Shown: positions 8,304 to 16,580 of the stretch, one piece after another
How the letters are laid out: every line of letters begins with the position of its first letter
Numbering within the stretch: position 1 is the stretch's first letter
Assembly: GCA_003222975.1 (NCBI GenBank)
Contig: QHXN01000081.1
Span: 1 to 52,532 of the forward strand
From: Acidobacteriota bacterium
Lineage (GTDB): Bacteria; Acidobacteriota; Blastocatellia; Pyrinomonadales; Pyrinomonadaceae
Direction of reading: 5' to 3'
Length of the DNA stretch: 52,532 bases
Notes under the pieces: generated by a model
What the model was told of the DNA's origin: nothing
Database searches by the model: none
The model's input: only the letters and a program-made list of their open reading frames with translations
Translations under genes and position numbers: made by a program

Positions 8304-11300
8304 CTACTGCTTACCGATCAAACCGAAAAAGATGTGCGCCGTGGCAGCGGCGCGGCGTCGCGCCCAGGCGAACGTGCCGGCGACGCGCGAGCCGGCGCGG
8401 CTGAAGACGCGGCTGTGGCCGAGGTCGTCGAACAGCGAGTAGAAGACCGGCACCGCGAGCAGCGTCAGCAGCAGACATAAACTTTGGCCGCCGACGACGA
8501 GCACGCCGATTGAACGGTTCGTGCCCGCGCCCGGCCCCGTAGAGAGCACCAGAGGCAGCATGCCGGCGACGAGCGCGACGGTCGTCATCAGGATGGGCCT
8601 CAGTCGGTCGCGGTTCGCCTGGACGATGGCTTCGAGCCGCTCCATGCCGTGCGAGCGAAGCTCGTTCGTGTGGTCAATCTGGAGAATCGCGTTCTTCTTC
8701 ACCACGCCGAACAGGAGGAGGAGTCCGAGGCCGGAAAAGATGTTGATGCTCTGCCCCGTCAGAAGCAGCGAGAGGATGCCGAACGGGATGGCGAGCGGGA
8801 GCGTCAGCAGAATCGTCACGGGGTGGATGAACGACTCGAACTGCGCCGCGAGGATCATGTACATGAAGACGAAGGAGAGCAGGAAGGCGAGCATGAAGTA
8901 GTAGCCCGCGCGCCCAAGCTCCTTCGAGCGGCCCGCCAGCCCCGTCGAGTAGGCGGGGTCAACGTTCATCTCCTTGACGAACTGGTTCAACTGGTCAATG
9001 ACCGCCGACTGCGAGCCGCCCGGCTTGACGTTGGCGAGCAGCGTCACCTGCCGCTGCCGGTTCAAACGGTCAATCGCCGCCGGCCCCGTCCCCTCCTCAA
9101 CGGTCACGAGGTTCGAGAGGTTCGTCCAGCCGACCTTCGACGACTGCACGAAGAGGTTGGCGAGGGCTTCGGGGCTGGTGCGCGATTGGCCGACGGCGCG
9201 CACGCGCACGTCGTACTGATCCGTCCCCTCGTTGAAGGTCGAGACCTTCTGCCCGGCGATGAGCACGTTCAGGGCCTGCGCGATGTCGCCGACCTTCACG
9301 CCGAGGTCTGCGGCGCGCGCGCGGTCTATGTGGACTTGCACTTCGGGCTTGCCGACGATGAGCGTGGAGTCGGCGTCAACCACGTCGGGGATGGCCTTCA
9401 TCTTCTCCAGAAGCGCCTGCGAATATTCCGTGAGCTTCTGAAGGTCTGGGCCGCCGATGACGTACTGGATGTCGGAGTTGCGGAAGCCGCCGCCGGAGAT
9501 GGCCGCGACGGGCTGGACGCTCGTGCGCAGCTCCTTCGGGTATTTGCCCAGGAGTTCGCGCGCGCGTCCCATCAAGTCGAGCTGCGACTCTTTGCGGTCT
9601 TTGATGTCGGCGAGCTTGACGTAAACGCTCGCGAGGTTGACGGTCTGCTGCTGGCCGCTGCCGATGGTGACGAGCGTGTCGGTGACGCCGGGCATCTGGC
9701 GTATGTCGGTTGCAATCTTCTCGACGAGCGCGGAGGTGGCCGCCAGCGTCGCGCCTTCGGGCGCGCGCACCGTCACCTCGAACTGCGACTGGTCGTCCAC
9801 GGGCACGAAGTTCTTCCCCACGAACTTGAAGAGCGGCACGATGCTGACGATGACCGCGACGCACGCGAGCAGAATCGCCCAGCGGTGGGCCATTGACCAG
9901 CGGAGCATCCACGTGTAAGTCCGGTCAATCGGCCTGTACCAGCGCGACTCTTTTGAAGTGCGCGGTGCGCGAAGCTCGTGCGCGGAGTGCGCCGCGCCCG
10001 TCTTCGCGACTTCTTCAGATGACGGCGCGACCTCTTCGGAGGGCGGCGCGTCCGTCATCTCCACGCGCGCCGTCTCGTGCGCCGTCGCCAGCGCGCCCGG
10101 CTCGCCCGCCAAGACCTTCGACTCGTCGGCGAGCGCGGCTGGCGCGTCGCCTTCGGACGGCACGCTTCCCGTGCCCGGCCCCTCGGCTGCCGTATGGCGC
10201 TTGATGAGGCGCGCGGCGAGCATCGGCGTCAGCGTGAAGGAGACGAGGAGGCTGACGGCGATGGCGAACGAGGCGGTGAAGCCGAACGAGGACATGAAGC
10301 GCCCGACGATGCCGCCCATGAAGCCCACGGGGACGAAGACGGCGAGCAGGCTCAAGGTCGTCGCCATGACCGCCAGTCCGATCTCGCGCGTGCCTTCAAT
10401 CGCCGCCTGGAACGGGTTCATCCCTTTCTCCTCGACGAAGCGGTAGATGTTCTCCAGCACCACGATGGCGTCGTCAATCACGATGCCGACCATCAGGGTG
10501 AGCGCGAGCATCGTGATCTGATTCAGCGTGTATCCCATCGCGGCCATCAGTCCGAAGGTGGCGACGATGGAGGTCGGGATGGCGACCGCCGCGATCATGG
10601 TCGAGCGGAAGTTCCACAGGAAGAGGAAGACGACGAGCGCCGCCAGCAGGCCGCCTTCGACGAGGTGCGTCTCGATTGATTCGACCGCGGCCTTGATGAA
10701 GATGGACTGGTCGCCGACGATCTGCGTGCGCACGCCCTTCTTGTCAAGGCCGGGCTGCAACTCCTTCAGGCGCTCCTTCACGGCGTCGGCGACGAGCACG
10801 GTGTTCTGCCCCGACTGCTTCGAGACGACCAGCGTCACTGCCGGCAGCCCGTTGAGGCGCGCGGCTGTGCGCTGCTCCTCCGACTCGTCAGCCGCGTGGC
10901 CGATGTCTGAGACCTTGACCGAGTAGCCGCCGTTCTGCGAGACGGCGATCTGGTTAAACTCCGCCGGGTTCACGATGCGACCCATCGTGCGCACCGTCAG
11001 CTCGCGCGTGCCCTCGTCAACGCGCCCGCCGGGCACTTCCATGTTCTGCGCGCGGACGGCAGCGACCACCGCGGGGACGGTGATGTTGTAGGCGCGCATC
11101 TTGTCGGGGTCAACCCAGACGTGTATCTCGCGCGTCGCGCCGCCGACGATCTCGACGTTGCCGACGCCGTTGATACTCTCGATGCGCTTCTTGATGTCGT
11201 TGTCGGCGATGTAGGTCACGTCGCGCAAAGATTTGCTCGCCGAGACGGCGATGCGCAGCACGGGCGCGGCGTCGGTGTCGAGCTTCTGGATGATCGGCTG

Positions 11301-11675
11301 CTCGGCGGTTTCGGGCAGGTCTGTGACGATGAGGTTGACCTTGTCGCGCACCTCCTGCGCGGCCACGTCCGCGTTCTTCTCCAGGAGGAACGTGATGAAG
11401 ACCTGCGAGACGCCCTCGACCGAGGTCGAGCGCAGCTCGTCAATGCCGCTGATGGTGTTGACCGCGGCCTCGACCTTGTCGGTCACCTCCGTCTCGATCT
11501 CGCGCGGGCTGGCACCGGGGTTGACCACCGTCACCGTGATCGTCGGCAGGTCAATCTTCGGGAACAGGTCAACGCCCAGCGTCGAGAACGAGAACGCGCC
11601 CACGACCGTCAGCGACAGAATAATCATCGTCGCGAAGACCGGACGCCTGACACAAATCTCAGCTAGTTTTTGCAT
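8304..11675 (-). CDS. RND-family efflux pump, HAE1/AcrB type
   Basis: 1123 aa, beginning MQKLAEICVRRPVFATMII, typical of the first helix of hydrophobe/amphiphile efflux pumps. The TM4 motif VGIVIDDAIVVLEN carries the paired Asp of the proton relay. The two halves each have a large periplasmic porter/docking loop. Between TM6 and TM7, about residues 494-570, is a cytoplasmic linker rich in Ala, Glu, Ser and Thr, longer than usual (most HAE1 proteins are 1030-1060 aa). It works with the membrane-fusion lipoprotein and TolC of this operon to export hydrophobic compounds; the substrate cannot be read from sequence. Confidence 0.92.
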   Translation of the reverse strand: MQKLAEICVRRPVFATMIILSLTVVGAFSFSTLGVDLFPKIDLPTITVTVVNPGASPREIETEVTDKVEAAVNTISGIDELRSTSVEGVSQVFITFLLEKNADVAAQEVRDKVNLIVTDLPETAEQPIIQKLDTDAAPVLRIAVSASKSLRDVTYIADNDIKKRIESINGVGNVEIVGGATREIHVWVDPDKMRAYNITVPAVVAAVRAQNMEVPGGRVDEGTRELTVRTMGRIVNPAEFNQIAVSQNGGYSVKVSDIGHAADESEEQRTAARLNGLPAVTLVVSKQSGQNTVLVADAVKERLKELQPGLDKKGVRTQIVGDQSIFIKAAVESIETHLVEGGLLAALVVFLFLWNFRSTMIAAVAIPTSIVATFGLMAAMGYTLNQITMLALTLMVGIVIDDAIVVLENIYRFVEEKGMNPFQAAIEGTREIGLAVMATTLSLLAVFVPVGFMGGIVGRFMSSFGFTASFAIAVSLLVSFTLTPMLAARLIKRHTAAEGPGTGSVPSEGDAPAALADESKVLAGEPGALATAHETARVEMTDAPPSEEVAPSSEEVAKTGAAHSAHELRAPRTSKESRWYRPIDRTYTWMLRWSMAHRWAILLACVAVIVSIVPLFKFVGKNFVPVDDQSQFEVTVRAPEGATLAATSALVEKIATDIRQMPGVTDTLVTIGSGQQQTVNLASVYVKLADIKDRKESQLDLMGRARELLGKYPKELRTSVQPVAAISGGGFRNSDIQYVIGGPDLQKLTEYSQALLEKMKAIPDVVDADSTLIVGKPEVQVHIDRARAADLGVKVGDIAQALNVLIAGQKVSTFNEGTDQYDVRVRAVGQSRTSPEALANLFVQSSKVGWTNLSNLVTVEEGTGPAAIDRLNRQRQVTLLANVKPGGSQSAVIDQLNQFVKEMNVDPAYSTGLAGRSKELGRAGYYFMLAFLLSFVFMYMILAAQFESFIHPVTILLTLPLAIPFGILSLLLTGQSINIFSGLGLLLLFGVVKKNAILQIDHTNELRSHGMERLEAIVQANRDRLRPILMTTVALVAGMLPLVLSTGPGAGTNRSIGVLVVGGQSLCLLLTLLAVPVFYSLFDDLGHSRVFSRAGSRVAGTFAWARRRAAATAHIFFGLIGKQ

Positions 11676-11696
11676 GATGCACCGCTAATTAAAAGT

Positions 11697-11939
11697 TCAA
11701 AGAGTGCACAAGTAACCAGTGGAGGTGACATCAGCATGACGCTTGCCATCCTCACTGGTAATGACCACCTCAGTCGGGTTGGTGAGTGCGATACAGCAAA
11801 ACTTGCCAGCGTCTTCTTGGATGCTTATTGAGAGTAGGCGTTTGTGATTGGCTTCCTGCCAATTACGCATGTAGTCATACAGCTCCCGCATGGATGAAGC
11901 TTCAAAGAATTGTAGGTTACGTCTGTTTTCGCCTAGCAT
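11697..11939 (-). CDS. Small unknown protein inside the efflux operon
   Basis: 80 aa from ATG 11939, which has an ideal GGAGGAG six bases upstream; a GTG at 11954 in the same frame would overlap that site. The sequence (MLGENRRNLQFFEASSM...) is soluble, mixed alpha/beta, without signal peptide or membrane helix, and includes KFCCIALTNPTEVVIT. I do not recognise a family. Base composition is clearly more AT-rich than the flanking pump genes, which hints at recent acquisition. It sits between the fusion-protein gene and the pump gene on the same strand, so co-expression is likely. A role as modulator or sensor of the pump is only a guess. Confidence 0.7.
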   Translation of the reverse strand: MLGENRRNLQFFEASSMRELYDYMRNWQEANHKRLLSISIQEDAGKFCCIALTNPTEVVITSEDGKRHADVTSTGYLCTL

Positions 11940-11987
11940 AGAAGACTCCTCCACTTCTAATGTTCCAGTTGCCTCTGCGCTGTCTAG

Positions 11988-13250
11988 CTATTGTCTTACC
12001 GGCACGCCGTCGGCCAACTGCTCGACGTTTGAGGTGGCGACCGCGTCGTCAGCGGCGACGTTGCCCTTAACTTCAATCAGGTCTCCCTCGGCTTGCCCCG
12101 TGGCGACGAGGCGCTCGTGCGCCACGCCGTCCTTGATGACGTAGAGGCGGCTCGTGCCGTTGTCGGTGCGGACGGCGCGCGCGGGGACGAGGATGGCCGG
12201 GTCTGTCTGCGGCAGCAGCACGCGGACGGTCGCGAACTGGCCGGGCTTGAGAAGGTTCTCGCCGTTCTCGACCTCGGCCTCGACCGTGAGCGTGCGCGAC
12301 TGCGCCGAGACGTTCGGCGAGACGCGCGCGACGCGGCCCGCGAAGCTGCGGTCGGTGTAGTCGCTCACGGAGACCGAAACGCTCTGGCCCGGTCGCACGC
12401 CGGAGATGGCCTGCTCCGGGATGTCTATGCGGACGCGCATCGGGTTGGTGCGCACGACGGTCGCGACCTTCGAGCTTGTGGAGACGTACTCGCCCACGTC
12501 CGCCGGGCGGTCGGAGACGTAGCCGCTGATGGGCGCGTAAACCGTCACGTCTCTCAGGCCCTTCTCGGCCTGGGAGACGGAGACGCGGGCGGCGTCCGCT
12601 GCGGCGCGCGCCGTCTGGACGGCGGCGTAAGACTGATTCGCCTGCGTGAGCGCGGCCTGATACTGCTCGCGCAGTTGGTCGCGCTGCGCCTTCTGCTGGT
12701 CGTAGGCGGAGCGCGACACGTCGCCCGATTCGAGCAGCTTCTCGAATCTCTGGAGCTGCTTCTCGGCGAGGTCATAGGCGGTCTTCGCCGCCTGAACTTC
12801 GGCGACGCGCACGGGGTCGAACTTCTGCCCCGGCGTCAGTCCGAGCCGCGCCTCGGCCTGTTGCACGCTCGACTCGGCCTGCTGGAGCGAGGCCCTCGAC
12901 TGTTCGAGGCGCAGGCGCGCATCCGCCGGGTCGAGCTGGACGAGAACCTGCCCCTGCTGCACGAAGCTGCCGAGGTCAACGTTCACGGAGACGACGCGGC
13001 CCCCCACCGTCGGGGCAACGTCGGTCTGCACGTCCGCGGCGAGGCTGCCCGTCGCCTCGATGAAGCGCGGCAGGTCGCGCGAGACCGCCGGCGCGGTCGT
13101 CACGTCAACGGCCTGCGGCGCGACCGCCGCGTTCGCGTTCGCCTTCGCGTTCGACTGCGCGCGCGAGCCGCCGCACGAGGCCGCCGCGATAGCGAGGGAG
13201 CCGACGAGCAGAGCCGCGATGAAAACTTTGATTTGCTGACGGGAGATCAT
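11988..13250 (-). CDS. RND efflux membrane-fusion protein (lipoprotein, AcrA-like)
   Basis: 420 aa. The N-terminus has a hydrophobic segment ending AAASC (Cys26), suggesting lipid attachment to the inner membrane. Then follow the barrel-sandwich half-motif (VGGRVVSVNVDLGSFVQQGQ), an alpha-helical hairpin with heptad-like Gln/Ala/Glu repeats (about residues 115-225), the second half of the lipoyl domain (VYAPISGYVSDRPADVGEYV), and beta-barrel and membrane-proximal domains. It bridges the RND pump and TolC. It follows tetR by about 74 nt on the same strand, so it is expected to be under the control of that regulator. Confidence 0.9.
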   Translation of the reverse strand: MISRQQIKVFIAALLVGSLAIAAASCGGSRAQSNAKANANAAVAPQAVDVTTAPAVSRDLPRFIEATGSLAADVQTDVAPTVGGRVVSVNVDLGSFVQQGQVLVQLDPADARLRLEQSRASLQQAESSVQQAEARLGLTPGQKFDPVRVAEVQAAKTAYDLAEKQLQRFEKLLESGDVSRSAYDQQKAQRDQLREQYQAALTQANQSYAAVQTARAAADAARVSVSQAEKGLRDVTVYAPISGYVSDRPADVGEYVSTSSKVATVVRTNPMRVRIDIPEQAISGVRPGQSVSVSVSDYTDRSFAGRVARVSPNVSAQSRTLTVEAEVENGENLLKPGQFATVRVLLPQTDPAILVPARAVRTDNGTSRLYVIKDGVAHERLVATGQAEGDLIEVKGNVAADDAVATSNVEQLADGVPVRQ

Positions 13251-13324
13251 GGCGTTCCTATTTCTTCTCGTTCTTAATTCCCGGACGGCGGGGCAAGTGT
13301 GCGCCCGTAGCCCGCGCCAGGTTT

Positions 13325-14131
13325 TTATCTCTTCTTCTTTTTATTCTTGGCCGCACCGCTTCCGCCCGCGTCGCGCTTGGGCCTCTTTTCTCGTCTTAAC
13401 GACGACGCGCCCGCGCCGGTTTCGGCGACGATGCCGCGCAAAAGAATTTCTGTGAACTCGCGCGCGGCCTCCTCCGCGGGGACGTTGACGAGGCGGCGCG
13501 CGGCGTCCCGCTCCCAGAGGATTTTGTTGAGCGAGTGGTGGATGATCGCACCGTTGAAGGCGCGGACGACGAGGAACGGGTCAACGTCGCGGAAAGCGCC
13601 CTCGCGCTGCCGCTCGCCGACGTAGCCGCCGAGGAATTCGTAGAGCACGCGCACGTTCTTGTCCCAGAAAATCTGCGCGAGCTGGTGGCCTTCCAAGGCG
13701 GAGTAGAGCAGGAGGCGCAGGAACTCGTGGTCGCGCGAGTGGTGCTCCATCATCGCGAGCGCTATCTGGCGGAAGACCTCGCGGTCGTCGCGGCGCTCCA
13801 TCGCGTCGCCGACGCAGGCGCGTATCGTGTCAATGACGGGGTGGCCCGACTCTTCGCCCGCGGGGCCCGCGCCGAAGCCTGCGCAGGACTTGTGGTCAAT
13901 GATGGCCGCGTAGAGTTCTTCCTTGGTGGCGAAGTGGCGGAAGATGATCGCCTCGGAGACGCCCGCCGCGTGCGCGATCTCTTTGGTGGTCGTGCCGCGG
14001 AAGCCGCGCTCGGAGAAGAGTCGCATCGCGACCTTCACGATCTGGAGCCGGCGCTCCTCGGCGACCATGCGCCCGCCCGGCGACAGCGGGGGCGTGTGGT
14101 CGGCGCGCGCCGTCTCGGCCTGTTTGCTCAT
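13325..14131 (-). CDS. TetR/AcrR-family transcriptional regulator of the efflux operon
   Basis: 268 aa. The helix-turn-helix lies at about residues 28-72 (RLQIVKVAMRLFSERG, then TTTKEIAHAAGVSEAIIFRHF), the canonical TetR DNA-binding domain. The C-terminal ligand domain is variable, as usual. A basic tail (KRPKRD..KKKKR) ends the protein. It is the first gene of the operon tetR - fusion lipoprotein - small protein - RND pump - TolC. A palindromic operator lies over its promoter, so autoregulation and drug-induced derepression are the likely mode. A second in-frame ATG 21 codons in is an alternative start. Confidence 0.88.
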   Translation of the reverse strand: MSKQAETARADHTPPLSPGGRMVAEERRLQIVKVAMRLFSERGFRGTTTKEIAHAAGVSEAIIFRHFATKEELYAAIIDHKSCAGFGAGPAGEESGHPVIDTIRACVGDAMERRDDREVFRQIALAMMEHHSRDHEFLRLLLYSALEGHQLAQIFWDKNVRVLYEFLGGYVGERQREGAFRDVDPFLVVRAFNGAIIHHSLNKILWERDAARRLVNVPAEEAAREFTEILLRGIVAETGAGASSLRREKRPKRDAGGSGAAKNKKKKR

Positions 14132-14168
14132 GCCTTTGATTGTGAACCTCCGAACCCAGCGGGGGTAA

Positions 14169-14208
14169 AAGTAAGCACTTACTTACATCATTACAGGATT
14201 ACTGTCAA
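14169..14208 (-). promoter_or_regulatory. Promoter and TetR operator of the efflux operon
   Basis: On the minus strand TTGACA (complement of 14203-14208) is followed by 17 bases and TAAGTA (14180-14185). A perfect palindrome AAGTAAG-CA-CTTACTT (14169-14184) covers that -10 region, 38 nt upstream of the tetR ATG. This is the usual placement for a TetR repressor operator. The -10 is a weak match; the -35 is perfect. Confidence 0.6.
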
Positions 14209-14302
14209 GTCCACATCAGAAATTACTGATGATTACTCAGAGGCTATTCTTCTCTTGCTGAAAACAGAGCGCAGCACTCAGGCGGACCAATAAATCAATT
14301 GC

Positions 14303-14331
14303 TTGACACAATCCGACATGCATACTATAAG
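14303..14331 (+). promoter_or_regulatory. Strong sigma70-type promoter of the methyltransferase gene
   Basis: TTGACA at 14303-14308, a 17-base spacer, and TATAAG at 14326-14331. The match is among the best in the window. The TTG of the -35 box is also in frame with the methyltransferase and would be picked as a start codon by an automatic caller; the promoter reading argues against that. The real start lies 20-30 nt downstream of the -10. Confidence 0.75.
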
Positions 14332-14359
14332 TAACATCCATACAAGAGGTATGAATCCG

Positions 14360-15256
14360 ATGTCTCTCATCAGAATCCGCGAAATTTTAGGCGAGCCGTA
14401 TTACCAAAGCGGCGAATGCCTTATCTATAACCTGGATTGTCTTGAAGCGATGCGAGCGCTTCCCGGCGGATTTGTTCATCTAACAGTAACTAGTCCGCCT
14501 TACAACATCGGCAAAAAATATGAAGAGCCTTTGCCGCTCGAAAATTATCTGGAGTGGTGTGGCTCATGGCTCAATGAGCTTCACCGTATTACTACCAAGA
14601 ATGGTGCCTTTTGGTTGAATCTTGGGTACGTCAGCATTCCGGGGCGAGCGAAAGCCATCCCGCTCCCCTATCTTATATGGGATAGATCACCGTTCTATTT
14701 AGTTCAGGAAATTGTTTGGAATTACGGAGCGGGCGTGGCAGGGAAAAACTTTTTCTCACCCAGAAACGAAAAATTCCTTTGGTACGTTAAGACCCGCGAC
14801 GAGTATACCTTTAACCTTGATGAAGTACGCGACCCTGATGTCAAATACCCGAACCAGAAAAAGAACGGCAAAATAAAAGTCAATCCATTAGGTAAAAACC
14901 CAACTGACGTATGGCAAATTCCCAAAGTCACATCAGGCAAGAACAGGTCTTCTAAAGAAAGGACGCCCCATCCAGCGCAGTTTCCCGTCGCAATAGTTGA
15001 ACGGATAATTAGGGCCACATCAAACAAAGGTGAAATTATTTTCGATCCGTTTATGGGTTCGGGAACAACTGCGGTTGCGGCGTTGAGCCTTCAACGCTTC
15101 GTTATCGGATTTGAGATTAAAGAAGAATACTGCGAAATAGCCGCTAAACGGGTAGAGGATTACTTAAGAATAAAGCGGTTTCAAGAACTGCAACAAGGCA
15201 TATTCGATGAACATTCTTCACATGAAGGGGAAATTATTATGGGGCCTAATTTTTAA
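14360..15256 (+). CDS. Type II DNA methyltransferase, beta class (probable N4-cytosine or N6-adenine)
   Basis: 298 aa from ATG 14360, preceded by AAGAGG; ATG 14351 is possible but too close to that site. Catalytic motif IV is TSPPYN (44-49) and the SAM-binding motif I, DPFMGSGTT (about 229-237), comes near the C-terminus, the order of beta-class enzymes. An SPPY tetrad is common in N4-cytosine enzymes. The gene is strikingly AT-rich against its surroundings and converges with the endonuclease gene; their stop codons overlap (15253-15256). It protects host DNA against that endonuclease. If the nuclease is ScaI-like, cytosine methylation of AGTACT would be expected; that is inference. Confidence 0.88.
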   Translation: MSLIRIREILGEPYYQSGECLIYNLDCLEAMRALPGGFVHLTVTSPPYNIGKKYEEPLPLENYLEWCGSWLNELHRITTKNGAFWLNLGYVSIPGRAKAIPLPYLIWDRSPFYLVQEIVWNYGAGVAGKNFFSPRNEKFLWYVKTRDEYTFNLDEVRDPDVKYPNQKKNGKIKVNPLGKNPTDVWQIPKVTSGKNRSSKERTPHPAQFPVAIVERIIRATSNKGEIIFDPFMGSGTTAVAALSLQRFVIGFEIKEEYCEIAAKRVEDYLRIKRFQELQQGIFDEHSSHEGEIIMGPNF

Positions 15257-16008
15257 AGTTCGGGCGCGAATTGCTCTCTTGCTTTTTCACGAAACGCTTG
15301 TATGCGCCCATTCGGCCCCTCATAATTCAGTAAGTCATAGATTGTCTGAACGCCCTCTCCGGCAAAGGTTTCTGCCGTCTTCTTACCTATCCCTTCCATA
15401 ATTCCAATGGGCGCGCTCAGGCGATATCGTCCGGGTATTTCAAGTAGTTTGTATTTATAGACCTCTAGCGTAAGGGACGCTGCTTGTCCGGTCTCCGACT
15501 TCTGGGGTTTCCAATCGGAAGCATCTATCCATCCGAATCTGATAAGTGTTAACGCCTTTCCATGAAAATTCACTGTGATGTAGTAACCGGATTTCTCAGG
15601 CTTCGAGACTAGAGCTTCTTCCGTTTTCTGTCCGTAGCTGCGGTTGCCGAAAATCTTAGTGCCTAGCTGACCTGACGTTTTCATTTCTACTGAGAAATAA
15701 GGGTCGCTCAAACAGACGATGTCCTTCTCCTCCTTACTTTGCCCGCCGCGCCAATCCGTCGGCAGGCGGGCGGCCAGTTCGCGTGCGAACAACTTCTCAA
15801 AGAAGTAACCAACCACGGCTGAAGGGACTTCCACCTCATCAATCCGAAACACTGTCGGGCCTTCACCAATTTTTGTCTGCCACAAAGTTCCCCAACACGA
15901 GACAGCAATATCTCTGATGAGTTCAACTCTAAGAGGGTGTTGTAAGACAAGCTCTCTAGTCTTATCTAACCATATTTCCTTCGGAAGTCCTTTATACGGA
16001 GAGGTCAC
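15253..16008 (-). CDS. Type II restriction endonuclease, ScaI-like PD-(D/E)XK enzyme with C-terminal HhH
   Basis: 251 aa. A PD-(D/E)XK core is visible: D96 (EEKDIVCL), E108 and K110 (FSVEMKTSGQ), followed by KIFGNRSYGQ, a stretch I associate with the ScaI family of endonucleases. A helix-hairpin-helix-like segment (IMEGIGKKTAETFAGEGVQ, about 207-226) lies near the C-terminus. The start overlaps the stop of the upstream controller gene by four bases (ATGA), so the two are translationally coupled. It would cut unmethylated DNA at a short palindrome. Family assignment rests on remembered motifs; the nuclease role is also supported by the methyltransferase and controller neighbours. Confidence 0.75.
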   Translation of the reverse strand: MTSPYKGLPKEIWLDKTRELVLQHPLRVELIRDIAVSCWGTLWQTKIGEGPTVFRIDEVEVPSAVVGYFFEKLFARELAARLPTDWRGGQSKEEKDIVCLSDPYFSVEMKTSGQLGTKIFGNRSYGQKTEEALVSKPEKSGYYITVNFHGKALTLIRFGWIDASDWKPQKSETGQAASLTLEVYKYKLLEIPGRYRLSAPIGIMEGIGKKTAETFAGEGVQTIYDLLNYEGPNGRIQAFREKAREQFAPEL

Positions 16009-16229
16009 TGACTTACCCCTTCAAATAATTTGCTAAGGGAAACGTTCAGGGCCTTTGCGATGCGCGCAATGCTAGTGAGCGAAGCATTCCTCTCCCCTCT
16101 CTCAACGCCACTCACATAAGTCCGATGAAGCTCTGCTAACTCAGCTAATTTCTCTTGGGATATTCCGGCATCTTTTCTTAGTTCGCGGATTCTCACGCCA
16201 AATTTTTTTAATAAAGGATTCGATTTCAT
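16005..16229 (-). CDS. XRE-family helix-turn-helix controller (C) protein of the R-M system
   Basis: 74 aa, a single HTH domain (FGVRIRELRKDAGISQEKLA, then YVSGVERGERNASLTSIARIAKALNVSLSKLF), the size and layout of restriction-modification controller proteins. Such proteins activate their own operon with the endonuclease late after entry, giving the methyltransferase a head start. The ATG at 16229 has no Shine-Dalgarno; instead a repeated putative operator and a -10-like CATAGT lie 8-14 bases upstream. Leaderless messages are known for several C genes and would fit. AT-rich composition matches the other R-M genes. Confidence 0.85.
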   Translation of the reverse strand: MKSNPLLKKFGVRIRELRKDAGISQEKLAELAELHRTYVSGVERGERNASLTSIARIAKALNVSLSKLFEGVSQ

Positions 16230-16274
16230 GAAATCACACTATGAAAATGCAGCATATAAATCTACACACTATGA
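16227..16274 (-). promoter_or_regulatory. Candidate C-protein operator with direct repeats
   Basis: CACACTATGA occurs at 16235-16244 and 16265-16274, 30 bp apart. On the transcribed strand these read TCATAGTGTG, and the distal one contains ACT-CAT-AGT symmetry. The proximal copy supplies a possible -10 (CATAGT) 8 nt before the ATG. Spacing of about three helical turns suits two dimers bound on one face. Confidence 0.5.
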
Positions 16275-16580
16275 GTCACATCCTCTTTTGCGCGTTCCCA
16301 ATAAAACTGGGGAAACGTAAAATTTCGTGCTGTATTGTTCCCGGCCTTGTGCTACATTTAGCCCGTACATTTTCACAACAAAACCGGAAGCCACGGGGCC
16401 GGGGTGGCGCGCACGCGCGTGCGGCCTCCACCGCGCTTTTCCCTCGCGCCCGACGCGAGGGGGTCGGTCGGCACGACGATTGCACCCCTGCCGCGGGAAA
16501 AGGTTTTTTCGGGAAGCGAACTCTCGCGCGCTTTCATTTTCGAGCGGTCTTTAATCATTTGTTGAAGGAGACGAAAAAGC
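16275..16580. other. Intergenic region, boundary of the AT-rich R-M island
   Basis: AT-rich sequence up to about 16380 gives way sharply to GC-rich sequence, which marks the edge of the acquired R-M block. A hairpin with perfect 8-bp arms CCCTCGCG/CGCGAGGG lies at 16441-16461. No gene is apparent; short frames here lack ribosome sites. GAAGGAGA just before 16581 serves the next gene. Confidence 0.5.
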
